Positions 11,842 through 19,892 of a stretch of DNA of 64,000 bases are shown here, piece after piece (the stretch's first letter is position 1; each line of letters begins with the position of its first letter). Below the pieces are notes generated by a model. It did not search any database. It was not told where the DNA came from and saw only the letters and a program-made list of their open reading frames with translations. Origin of the DNA: Rhizobium sp. BK313 (GTDB lineage Bacteria > Pseudomonadota > Alphaproteobacteria > Rhizobiales > Rhizobiaceae); contig NZ_JACHZQ010000005.1 of assembly GCF_014193655.1 (NCBI RefSeq), positions 372,001-436,000 on the forward strand. Reading direction: 5' to 3'. Both the position numbers and the translations under genes were made by a program.

Positions 11842-13419
11842 TTACTTGGCGAGCCAGGTCTTGGTGAAGATATTGTTGCCGAGAGGGATCTGCAGGAAGC
11901 CGTTCACCTTCTTGTTCAGAGCCACCGGATAGGGCGTCTCGTAGAGCGGCACGATCGGTCCGTCGGCATTGTAGATCTCCTGGATGCGCGCATATTGCTC
12001 GGCGCGCTTCTTCGCATCGATCTCCTTCTGCGAAGCCTCGAACAGTTTGTCGGCCTCGTCGTTCTTCCAGCCGGAATGCAACGCCTGGATATTCGGCGAA
12101 TAGACATAGTAGGAGGTGATCTCATTCGGATCGGCAATATCGTCCGTCCACGCGGATTCGCGCATGGTAAAGGTGCCGTCGCGATATTGCTGGGTACGGC
12201 TGGCATTGTCGACCTGCTGCAGGTCGAGCTTGATGCCGAGCGGAGCCCACATCTGCTGCAGCGCCGTGGCGATGCCGATTTCGTCCTGGTTGCCAGCAAG
12301 AACGAGCAGGCTGGTCGAGAAACCCTTCTCGAAGCCGGCTTCCTTCATCAGCGCCTTGGCCTTGTCGAGATCGTAGGGATAGAGCGGCTTGTCGCCGGAA
12401 TGCAGCGGCGTCGCCGACGACATGAACGAGGTCATCTGCGTGCCAACACCATGGGTAACGATCTGGATGATCGCTTCCTTGTTGACGGCGTAGTTCATCG
12501 CCTGACGCACCTTGGAGTTGGACAGCGGATTGTCCTTGCCGCCAATCTGCGGACGAACGTTCATCCCGATCATTTGCACGCGCGTCGAGGGATAGAGCTC
12601 CATATTGAGATTGTCGGCCGCCTTCAGCTCATCGACACGCGAATACGGAATGAATTCCGCGCCGTCGAGTTCGCCGGAATTGAGCTTCAGGATGCGGGTG
12701 GCGTCGTCAGGAATAACCTGGAAATCGATGCTATCGAGATATGGCAGCGGCTTGCCGTCTTCACCAACGCCCCAATAATAGGGGTTGCGCACCAGCTTCA
12801 TGTCGGAACCGCGGTCCCAGGATTTCAGAATAAAAGGACCGGAGCCGATCGGGTGTTCGCCGAAGCTCTTGGCCTTGTCGGCATCGGTCGTGCCGGCCGA
12901 AGCCTCGAACGCCTTTTCCGGCAGGATCGCCGTGTTGAACACGGTCAACGCCGCCAGGATCGCCGGATCGGTGTGCTTCAGCTTGATAACGACGGTCTTG
13001 TCACCCTGCGTCGTGACATCGTCGACCGAGCTGATGAGGAAGTTCCAGATACCATTCTTGGGATCGGCGGCGCGCTTCAGCGACCAGGCGACGTCTTCCG
13101 GCGTGATTGGCGAGCCATCGGAAAACTTGATGCCGTCGCGCAGCGTCAGCGTCACGCTCAAACCGTCATCAGCTATTTTCCAGGCGGTGGCGAGACCGGC
13201 TTGCACGCCCTTGCCATCGTCGGTCGGCAGCAGTAGCGTGTCGTAGAGGTTGGACAGGACCCAGATGTCGACGTTGGCGTCGTTCAGCACCGGATCGAGA
13301 AACAGGCTGTCGGCATAGCGACCATAGGTCAGAGTGCCGCCGCGCTCGACGGCGAATGCTGAGAGGCTGGTGCTAAACAGAAGCGCGGCCGCAAGTGCCG
13401 CCTTGGCGATCGTTTTCAT
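11842..13419 (-). CDS. ABC transporter substrate-binding protein, family 5
   Basis: Periplasmic binding protein of 525 residues, first gene of the minus-strand importer operon. The Sec signal peptide is clear (MKTIAKAALAAALLFSTSLSAFA, cleavage near residue 23). The mature protein begins with the family pattern ERGGTLTYGRYADSLFLDPV, and LTLRDGIKFSDGSPITPEDVAWSLKRA (about 92-118) is the family signature region. The promoter region it shares with the divergent GntR gene contains a nested dyad, so it is likely under that regulator. The ligand is unknown; gene context favours a peptide-, amide- or lactam-like compound. Confidence 0.92.
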   Translation of the reverse strand: MKTIAKAALAAALLFSTSLSAFAVERGGTLTYGRYADSLFLDPVLNDANVDIWVLSNLYDTLLLPTDDGKGVQAGLATAWKIADDGLSVTLTLRDGIKFSDGSPITPEDVAWSLKRAADPKNGIWNFLISSVDDVTTQGDKTVVIKLKHTDPAILAALTVFNTAILPEKAFEASAGTTDADKAKSFGEHPIGSGPFILKSWDRGSDMKLVRNPYYWGVGEDGKPLPYLDSIDFQVIPDDATRILKLNSGELDGAEFIPYSRVDELKAADNLNMELYPSTRVQMIGMNVRPQIGGKDNPLSNSKVRQAMNYAVNKEAIIQIVTHGVGTQMTSFMSSATPLHSGDKPLYPYDLDKAKALMKEAGFEKGFSTSLLVLAGNQDEIGIATALQQMWAPLGIKLDLQQVDNASRTQQYRDGTFTMRESAWTDDIADPNEITSYYVYSPNIQALHSGWKNDEADKLFEASQKEIDAKKRAEQYARIQEIYNADGPIVPLYETPYPVALNKKVNGFLQIPLGNNIFTKTWLAK

Positions 13420-13439
13420 TGCATTCCCCTTGTTCTTAT

Positions 13440-13484
13440 GAACGCATTAAGTGTTATTGTTAGCTATAACGATTTCATGCGTTC
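13440..13484. promoter_or_regulatory. Nested dyad, likely GntR operator for the divergent importer and catabolic operons
   Basis: Outer arms GAACGCAT (13440-13447) and ATGCGTTC (13477-13484) are a perfect 8-bp inverted repeat. Centred inside them is GTTAT-N8-ATAAC (13453-13470). The site lies 20-65 bp upstream of the binding-protein start. A related string (TATAACAGCTAAC, inverted) occurs at about 13635-13647, just before the GntR gene. Binding by the adjacent regulator is inferred. Confidence 0.55.
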
Positions 13485-13660
13485 TTTTAGGTGTCAACAG
13501 CTTTTTCAAACGCCTAAAATGCGAAACCGACCGGGAAGATCCCGCTTGGAAAGCTGCTTCATACCCCCCGGGATCACGCCTCAGAGCGGTTGACAGGCTC
13601 CACCTGCCGCGTCAGGATAACTGTCACAACAGATTATAACAGCTAACTCGAACGGCATTC

Positions 13661-14707
13661 ATGGAGTTCTTCATCGATCGCGAGCTGCCTGTGCCGTTGC
13701 GCACGCAGCTCCACGGCCTCATCGAATACGGCATTGCCTGCGGTGAACTCACCCCCGGCGAGACGTTGCCGTCGGTGCGCGAGCTGGCGGAAAAAATCGG
13801 TGTCGCGCCCATGACCGTAAGCCAGGTCTATGCTGATCTCAAGGCTGCAGGCCTGATCGATGCACGACCGGGCTCCGGCACCTTCGTCACCGACAGTCTG
13901 CAGGCCCGTCTGGCCGGCCGTGCCGACGCCAGCGGATTGCATCGTCATATCGACCAGATGATCGACGAGGCTCGCACGCTCGGCATCCGTTCGGCCGAAC
14001 TCGTCTCGCTCGTCAGCGCCCGGGTCTTCTATCGCGACAGCATCGGCCCGCGGCTGCGTATCGTCATGGTCGGCCTTTTTCCCGATGCGACGGCAAGCTA
14101 TGCCCGCTTCATTGCAGCCCGCCTTGGCCGCGGCGTCACCGTCGAGCCGCTGACGATCGCAGCCATCGAGCGCCAGAAGGATGCCAAGGCGCGGGCCAAC
14201 TCCGCCGATCTCGCCATCACCTTTGCCAACCGACACCGCGAAGTGGCGATGCTGTTGCCGAACACCAAGGTCGTGACCGTCAGCTTCACGCCGGCGGAAG
14301 AGACGCGCAGGGCGCTGGCTTCGCTCGATTCGCTGGCCTCCATCGCCGTGATTTCGCGTTTTCCGGATTTCCTGCCCATCATGAAAAGCGGCGTGCAGCG
14401 CTTCGCGCCGCATATCAGCGAGATTTCCGCCGGCACACTTGAAACGCCGGGGCTCGACGCCCTGATCGCCCGCGCCAGCGTCGTCATCTATGCCTCGGGC
14501 GCGGAGGGCGTCATCGCCCATCTGCCGCCGGGCATGCCGGCTATCGAATACCGCCACGCGCCCGATGTCGCCGATATCGAACGTGTCGTCGTCCCCATCC
14601 TCCGCGCCGCCGGCATTCAGCCGCAGCCGGCCGATACGCCCGCCCAAAAACGAGCGTCCGATACTGCTGCGCCGCCTATCCGTACGGACGTCGAAGAGAC
14701 GCAGTAA
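13661..14707 (+). CDS. GntR family transcriptional regulator
   Basis: DNA-binding regulator of 348 residues. The N-terminal winged helix of the GntR family spans about residues 8-75 (PLRTQLHGLIEYGIACGEL, LPSVRELAEKIGVAPMTVSQVYADLKAAGLI, GSGTFV). The C-terminal 250 residues do not look like the common FadR/HutC sensor domains; segments such as LRIVMVGLFPD and DLAITFANR suggest an alternating alpha/beta fold like a periplasmic-binding or phosphosugar-type sensor. It is divergent from the importer operon and followed 91 bp later by the creatininase operon, so it probably controls both. No strong ribosome site is seen before the ATG. Confidence 0.87.
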   Translation: MEFFIDRELPVPLRTQLHGLIEYGIACGELTPGETLPSVRELAEKIGVAPMTVSQVYADLKAAGLIDARPGSGTFVTDSLQARLAGRADASGLHRHIDQMIDEARTLGIRSAELVSLVSARVFYRDSIGPRLRIVMVGLFPDATASYARFIAARLGRGVTVEPLTIAAIERQKDAKARANSADLAITFANRHREVAMLLPNTKVVTVSFTPAEETRRALASLDSLASIAVISRFPDFLPIMKSGVQRFAPHISEISAGTLETPGLDALIARASVVIYASGAEGVIAHLPPGMPAIEYRHAPDVADIERVVVPILRAAGIQPQPADTPAQKRASDTAAPPIRTDVEETQ

Positions 14708-14798
14708 CATTTTGAAGCAGCACAAATATCCCTCCGAAAGTTGGATGATTTCCGGGGTTGTGCTTTAGCGAACTAAAATGGGAACAGGAGAAGACATT

Positions 14799-15500
14799 AT
14801 GAGAGTTTCCGAATCCAACTGGCAGCAGATCGAAGCCTATTTGAAGAATGACGACCGTGCGATCCTGCCGCTCGGCAGCACCGAGCAGCACGCACAGCTT
14901 TCGCTTTCGGTCGATTCCATTCTCTCGGAGCGCGTCGCCGTCGAGGCCGCCGAGCCGCTCGGCATTCCGGTTTTCCCCGTCGTCGCCTATGGCATCACGC
15001 CCTATTTCCTCGCCTATCCCGGCACGATCAGCCTGCGCCAGGAAACCTATATCCGCATCGTCAGGGATATTCTCGACGGCCTGCGTTTGCAGGGCTTCCG
15101 CCGCATCCTGATCGTCAACGGCCATGGCGGCAACCAGCCGGCCGGCAGTCTCGCCGTCGAATGGATGGCTGACAATCCGGATACGTCAGTCAAGTTCCAC
15201 AACTGGTGGAACGCGCCGCAGACCTTCGCGAAGGTACAGGAGATCGATACCGTTGCCTCGCACGCGTCCTGGATGGAGAACTTCCCCTGGACGCGCCTGC
15301 CCGGTACCATTTTCCCGACGCAGCAGAAGCCGATGGTCGATCTCGCGCGCATGCGGGCCATGTCACCCGCCGGCGTCAAGACCCTTCTCGGCGACGGCAA
15401 CTTCGGTGGCTATTACGAGCGGCCGGACGACGAAATGCAGGCCATCTGGGACGTCGCCGTCAAGGAAACCCGCGCTCTGCTCGAAGGAGCATGGGCATGA
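14799..15500 (+). CDS. Creatininase family amidohydrolase
   Basis: A 233-residue member of the creatininase family (creatininase, MftE, FAPy deformylase relatives), metal-dependent hydrolases that open cyclic or linear amides. Expected metal-site elements are visible: LPLGSTEQHAQLSLSVD near residues 24-40 (Glu, His, Asp) and IVNGHGGNQ near 108-116 (His). The ATG at 14799 follows CAGGAGAAG at seven bases and is preferred over an in-frame ATG at 14778. Its TGA overlaps the next ATG. Which amide it opens is not known; it leads a four-gene coupled operon with two oxidoreductases and a peptidase. Confidence 0.88.
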   Translation: MRVSESNWQQIEAYLKNDDRAILPLGSTEQHAQLSLSVDSILSERVAVEAAEPLGIPVFPVVAYGITPYFLAYPGTISLRQETYIRIVRDILDGLRLQGFRRILIVNGHGGNQPAGSLAVEWMADNPDTSVKFHNWWNAPQTFAKVQEIDTVASHASWMENFPWTRLPGTIFPTQQKPMVDLARMRAMSPAGVKTLLGDGNFGGYYERPDDEMQAIWDVAVKETRALLEGAWA

Positions 15501-16516
15501 CAACACCGATCCTGATCTGGGGCGCCGGGGCCATCGGCGGTACCCTTGGCGCGTCCTTCATCCGCGCCGGACATGAAGTGATCTTCGTCGACAATGCTGC
15601 CGACCATGTGGCGGCAATCAACGCCAAAGGTTTGCGGATAGATGGTCCGATCTATCAGGACATCGTCAAAGCCAAGGCCTATCTGCCGGAGGAACTGGAA
15701 GGCACGTACGACCGCATCTTCCTCTGCGTCAAAGCGCATCATACCGCGGCCGCGGCCAAGGCGCTCAAGCCGCATCTCGCCGCTGACGGCTACATCGTCT
15801 CGGCCCAGAACGGCCTCAACGAGAACGTCATCGCCGACATTATCGGCAAGGAGCATGTCATCGGCTGCTTCGTCAATTTCGGCGCTGACTATCTGGAGCC
15901 GGGCGTCGTGCACTATAGCGGTCACGGCGCGGTCGTCGTCGGCGAACTCGACGGCAAGACGACGCCACGCATCGAGGCAATCTATGCGCTGATGCTTCAA
16001 TTCGAGCCGAACGCGATCCTGACCAGCAATATCTGGGGCTATCTCTGGGGCAAACTGATCTATGGCGCGCTGCTGTTCGGCACGGCGCTGACCAATGACA
16101 GCATCGCCGATGTGTTCGCCAACCCGGCATACCGACCGGTGCTGACCCGGCTCGCGCACGAGGTCGGCAAGGTGGCCGAGGCCCAGAACATCGTCACCGA
16201 GGCTTTCAACGGTTTCGATCCGAGAGCCTTTGCGCCCTCCGCCCCGGCAGCAGAGACGGCGCGCTCCTTCGACGAGATGGTGGTGCATAACCGCAAGTCG
16301 GCAAAATCCCATTCCGGCATCTGGCGCGATCTCGCTATCCGCAAGCGCAAGACGGAAGTCGATGCGCAAGTCTTGCCGGTGGTCGAAATCGGCCAGTCGC
16401 TCGGCGTTCCCACGCCTTTGGCGGCCAAGATCGTGACCATGATCCATGAGATCGAGGACGGCAAGCGGCCGCTCGATCTCGCCAATCTCGACGACCTCGC
16501 GAGGGCTGCGGCATGA
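15497..16516 (+). CDS. 2-dehydropantoate 2-reductase (PanE/ApbA) family oxidoreductase
   Basis: NAD(P)-dependent reductase of the ketopantoate reductase family, 339 residues. The Rossmann motif GAGAIGG is at residues 9-15. The central segment VSAQNGLNE (near residue 100) and a C-terminal ApbA_C helical domain containing KLIYGALLFGTALTNDSIAD and VHNRKSAKSHSGIWRDLAIRKRKTE are family features. It starts in an ATGA overlap with the creatininase gene, which excludes a longer upstream frame. In this setting it is more likely to act on a 2-oxo or 2-hydroxy acid from the operon's own substrate than in pantothenate synthesis. Confidence 0.88.
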   Translation: MTTPILIWGAGAIGGTLGASFIRAGHEVIFVDNAADHVAAINAKGLRIDGPIYQDIVKAKAYLPEELEGTYDRIFLCVKAHHTAAAAKALKPHLAADGYIVSAQNGLNENVIADIIGKEHVIGCFVNFGADYLEPGVVHYSGHGAVVVGELDGKTTPRIEAIYALMLQFEPNAILTSNIWGYLWGKLIYGALLFGTALTNDSIADVFANPAYRPVLTRLAHEVGKVAEAQNIVTEAFNGFDPRAFAPSAPAAETARSFDEMVVHNRKSAKSHSGIWRDLAIRKRKTEVDAQVLPVVEIGQSLGVPTPLAAKIVTMIHEIEDGKRPLDLANLDDLARAAA

Positions 16517-17271
16517 ATATCACCTTCGACGGCAAGACCGTCATCGTCACCGGCGCTGCCCACGGTTTCGGCCGCACCATTGCACAAGGCTTCGCTGCCC
16601 GCGGCGCAACCGTCCACATCTGCGACGTCAACGAAGCCGGCCTTGAGGAAACGCTGAAACTCTGCGGCGGCAAGGCTTCAGCACACATTCTCGACGTCGG
16701 CAATCGCACGGCCGTGCAGGAAGCCGTCGCCAAGATCGCGGCGGTCTCCCAGACGATCGACATTCTCGTCAACAATGCCGGTGGTGTGCGCGGCCAGGTC
16801 GGTCGTCCCATAGAGGAGATTTCGGAAGCCGATTGGCAGACGATCTTCGACGTCAATCTTTCCGGCGCCTTTTTCATGTCGCAGGCGGTGGCGCCGACCA
16901 TGAAAGCGCAGAAATCCGGCCGCATCATCAATATCTCCAGCGGCGCCGGTCTCGGCATTTCGCTGACCGGCATCCAGGCCTATGCCAGCGCCAAGGCCGG
17001 CCAGATCGGTCTGACGCGGCAGCTCGCCCATGAGCTGGGCCCCTGGAATATCACCGTCAATAATGTCGCCCCCGGCTTCGTCCGCTCCAACCCAACGACG
17101 GAACGGCAGTGGGAGGCGATGGGCGAAGAAGGCCAGGCCAAGCTTCTTCAGAACATTGCCCTCAAACGGCTCGGCAAGCCCGAGGATATCGCCGCGATGG
17201 TGATGTTCTTCGCGTCCGAGTTTGCGGGCTGGGTCTCCGGCCAGGTGATCAGCGTGGATGGCGGTAAATGA
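16513..17271 (+). CDS. Short-chain dehydrogenase/reductase (SDR), classical type
   Basis: Classical SDR of 252 residues with cofactor motif TGAAHGFG (13-20), NNAGG near 87-91 and catalytic Ser142 or Ser143, Tyr157 and Lys161 (SGAGLGISLTGIQAYASAK). The C-terminal SGQVISVDGGK is the usual end of the fold. It overlaps both neighbours by four bases (ATGA), so it is co-translated with the ketopantoate-reductase-like protein and the M20 peptidase. The substrate is unknown. Confidence 0.92.
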   Translation: MNITFDGKTVIVTGAAHGFGRTIAQGFAARGATVHICDVNEAGLEETLKLCGGKASAHILDVGNRTAVQEAVAKIAAVSQTIDILVNNAGGVRGQVGRPIEEISEADWQTIFDVNLSGAFFMSQAVAPTMKAQKSGRIINISSGAGLGISLTGIQAYASAKAGQIGLTRQLAHELGPWNITVNNVAPGFVRSNPTTERQWEAMGEEGQAKLLQNIALKRLGKPEDIAAMVMFFASEFAGWVSGQVISVDGGK

Positions 17272-18644
17272 GCGGCGTCGAAACCTATCTCGATGAACAC
17301 TTCAGCGAGGCGCTTGAAGATCTCAAGGCCTTCTGCCGCATCCCGAGCGTCAGCACCGATCCGGCCTATGCCGAAGGCATCGCCAAGGCGGCGGCTTTCG
17401 TCGCCGACCGATTGACGCGGGCAGGCTTCACCAATGTCGAACAGCTCGCAACCGGCGGCCACCCGGCTGTCTTCGGCGAGATCATCAGCGATCCCAAGCT
17501 ACCGACCTTTCTGGTTTACGGCCATTACGACGTGCAGCCGCCGGACCCGTTCGACAAATGGAAGACGCCGCCTTTCGAGCCGGGCGAGCGCGATGGTCGG
17601 CTCTACGCCCGCGGCGTTTCCGACGACAAGGGGCCGCTCTTGATCCCGATCCTCGTCGCCGAAGCCTATATGCGCGCCGAGGGCCGCCTGCCGGTCAATC
17701 TCAAGGTGCTGATCGAAGGCGAGGAGGAATCCGGCAGCCCGCATTTCGAAGGCACGCTGCAGACCTATCGCGATCGCCTCGGCTGCGATCTGGTGATATC
17801 GGCCGATGGTGCAATGTGGCGTCCCGACCGCCCGTCGATGACGGTTGCAAGCCGCGGCCTCGTTGCTTTCGAAGTGACGGTGACCGGAGCCTCCAAGGAT
17901 CTGCATTCCGGCCGCCACGGCGGCAGCGCCCCCAATCCGATCAGCGCGCTCTCCAAGCTCATCGCGTCGCTGCATGGTGAGGATGGACGCGTTGCTGTCG
18001 AAGGATATCTCGACGGCACCAGCCCGCCGGATGCCCGCATCATCGCGGCGATCGAAGCGGCGAACTTCGATGCAGACGCCTATTATCGCGAAATCGGCTC
18101 GCCGAAGCCGGACGCGATCGCAACCGGCCGCGAGCTGCTGATCCGGCAGTGGCTGGAGCCGACGCTGGAATTCAACGGCATTTCGGGCGGTTATCAGGGC
18201 AAAGGCACAAAGACGGTCATCCCGACAGAAGCAAGTGTCAAGATCACCTGCCGCCTGATCGCCGGCCAGAAGCCCGACCATATCGTCGACGTGGTGACCC
18301 GGCATCTGAAGGCTCGGCTGCCCGCCGGCTTCGCGCTCGACATCCATCGCCACGGACCCGGCAGCGAAGCCTTCTTCATCGATCCCGACCTGCCGGCCCT
18401 GAAAGTGGCGGAAGAGGTGCTCGCGGAATTGCTCGGCCAACCGCCGCTGCGAGTCGCCATGGGCGCTACGATCCCGATCGGCGCTTCTTTCCGCAAGCAT
18501 CTCGGCACCGAGGCGTTCTTCTTCTCCTTCTCCACGTCGGACGAAGACTATCACGCCCCGAACGAGTTCTTCCGCCTCGCCAACTTCCGCATCGGTCTGA
18601 CCGCCTGGGCAAAGCTGCTGCGGCAATTGGCACGGGCGACCTAA
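17268..18644 (+). CDS. M20 family metallopeptidase (dipeptidase type)
   Basis: Di-zinc hydrolase of 458 residues in the M20 dipeptidase subgroup. Metal and catalytic elements are visible in order: YGHYDVQPPDP near residue 82 (His and Asp), ARGVSDDKGP near 119 (bridging Asp), EGEEESGSP near 151 (catalytic and ligand Glu), ISADGAMW near 180 (Asp) and the C-terminal SDEDYHAPNEF near 425 (His). It should split a dipeptide or amide bond in the cytoplasm as the last enzyme of the four-gene operon. It is followed at once by a repeat that may help end the transcript. Confidence 0.92.
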   Translation: MSGVETYLDEHFSEALEDLKAFCRIPSVSTDPAYAEGIAKAAAFVADRLTRAGFTNVEQLATGGHPAVFGEIISDPKLPTFLVYGHYDVQPPDPFDKWKTPPFEPGERDGRLYARGVSDDKGPLLIPILVAEAYMRAEGRLPVNLKVLIEGEEESGSPHFEGTLQTYRDRLGCDLVISADGAMWRPDRPSMTVASRGLVAFEVTVTGASKDLHSGRHGGSAPNPISALSKLIASLHGEDGRVAVEGYLDGTSPPDARIIAAIEAANFDADAYYREIGSPKPDAIATGRELLIRQWLEPTLEFNGISGGYQGKGTKTVIPTEASVKITCRLIAGQKPDHIVDVVTRHLKARLPAGFALDIHRHGPGSEAFFIDPDLPALKVAEEVLAELLGQPPLRVAMGATIPIGASFRKHLGTEAFFFSFSTSDEDYHAPNEFFRLANFRIGLTAWAKLLRQLARAT

Positions 18645-18687
18645 GCAATCCCGGGAAAATGTGGAGCAGTTTTCCGTCCGGAATTGC
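18645..18687 (+). repeat. Rhizobial palindromic repeat, second arm type
   Basis: A 43-bp element with arms GCAATCCCGG / CCGGAATTGC (one mismatch) around the core GGAAAATGTGGAGCAGTTTTCC. The core resembles that of the GCATGATC-armed copies but the ends differ, so the two are mosaic relatives. It lies directly after the M20 stop codon and between convergent genes. Confidence 0.8.
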
Positions 18688-18710
18688 AAAGCAAGCAAAT
18701 GGACAGCTCG

Positions 18711-19706
18711 CTACTCCGCCTTGCGCGGCCCGGCGGAGCGGCGCTCGATGATGCGGGACGCGATCTGCACGCGTCTCGCAGGGCCATCGGGCAGTTTGGG
18801 CGAGCGGATGCGCTCCAGCAGCAATTGTAGGCCGACAACGCCGATCTCCTGGCCCTCGACCCGCACCGTCGTCAATTGCGGCGATATCTGCGTCGCCGGC
18901 GAGAAATCGCCGAAACCGATGACCGAAATCTCATCGGGAATCCGGTAGCCCAGGCCAAGCAGTTCCGACACGACGGTCAAGGCCAGCCCGTCATGGGCGC
19001 AGAAGAAAGCCGTCGGATGTATTCCTCCCGCCTTCAGTGCTTTGAAGGCATCGACAAAGCCGCCCTGCTCCTCGAATTCCATTACATGCAGCGTCACGTC
19101 ATCGCGTTTTTCCATGATCTCGCGTGCGCCGTAGAACCGCTCCAGCCGGCCGCGATAGCCGGGCGTGCCATAGACATAGGCGATGGTACGGTGGCCGAGC
19201 TCGATCAGGTAGCGAGCAACGGCCTGTCCGGCTTCGTGGTCCGTGCCGGTTACCTGATCGGCCTGCTCCAGCGCGTCCACCCAGCCGAGCCTGACGACGG
19301 GAACACCGGATGCGTTCGCCGCCTCGATCGAGGCGCGTTCGTGCGCGCCGACGAGCAGCAACCCGGCGCTCATGCGCGCCAGCTCCGCCACCTGCGCGGG
19401 ATTGTGTGTCCAGCGGATGCGGATCGGCAGATCCAGGCGGTGCGCTTCGCGCTGCACGCCGTTCTGTAACTGCATGTGCAGCTCGCTGTTGATCACATCG
19501 AGATCGTGGAAGATCAGGGAAATCTCCTGCTGATCCGGCTGCGACGGCGGCTTGATGTAACCTAACCGATGCGCCGCCTCTTTGATGCGTTCGCGCGTTT
19601 CCTCACTGACGCCGCTCTTGCCGGCAAGCGAGCGCGAGACGGCGTATTTCGACAGCCCGACCTCATTGGCGATCTGCTGCAACGTAATCCGGTCTCTGAC
19701 CGCCAT
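18711..19706 (-). CDS. LacI family transcriptional regulator
   Basis: Repressor-type regulator of 331 residues. The N-terminal LacI helix-turn-helix is at about residues 5-60 (ITLQQIANEVGLSKYAVSRSLAGKSGVSEETRERI), followed by a sugar-binding-type sensor domain with TGTDHEAGQAVARYLIELGH (about 172-191) and the C-terminal PQLTTVRVEGQEIGVVGLQLLLERI. It is divergent from the binding-protein gene of the oligosaccharide-type system and most likely represses that operon until an inducer sugar binds. Confidence 0.92.
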   Translation of the reverse strand: MAVRDRITLQQIANEVGLSKYAVSRSLAGKSGVSEETRERIKEAAHRLGYIKPPSQPDQQEISLIFHDLDVINSELHMQLQNGVQREAHRLDLPIRIRWTHNPAQVAELARMSAGLLLVGAHERASIEAANASGVPVVRLGWVDALEQADQVTGTDHEAGQAVARYLIELGHRTIAYVYGTPGYRGRLERFYGAREIMEKRDDVTLHVMEFEEQGGFVDAFKALKAGGIHPTAFFCAHDGLALTVVSELLGLGYRIPDEISVIGFGDFSPATQISPQLTTVRVEGQEIGVVGLQLLLERIRSPKLPDGPARRVQIASRIIERRSAGPRKAE

Positions 19707-19796
19707 TTTCCACGCCCCTCAGCGGATTTTCCCCGTCAGTTACCTTGGGCAGAATCCGATCCGATATAAAATTAGCCTCTCCCTTCAACATAACGC

Positions 19797-19851
19797 TTTA
19801 CCTAACAATAGCCAAAATATATTTCTCCGGTATCCAAACCCGATAGGTAAA
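19797..19851. promoter_or_regulatory. Inverted repeat in the LacI/binding-protein divergent region
   Basis: Perfect 8-bp arms TTTACCTA (19797-19804) and TAGGTAAA (19844-19851) separated by 39 bp in the 186-bp AT-rich region between the regulator and the transporter operon. The spacing is wide for one LacI operator; they could be two half-sites or chance. No perfect CG-centred LacI operator was found. Confidence 0.3.
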
Positions 19852-19892
19852 AAACAACAATAACGGGATTGGCTCTCTCGGAGGAGACATTG

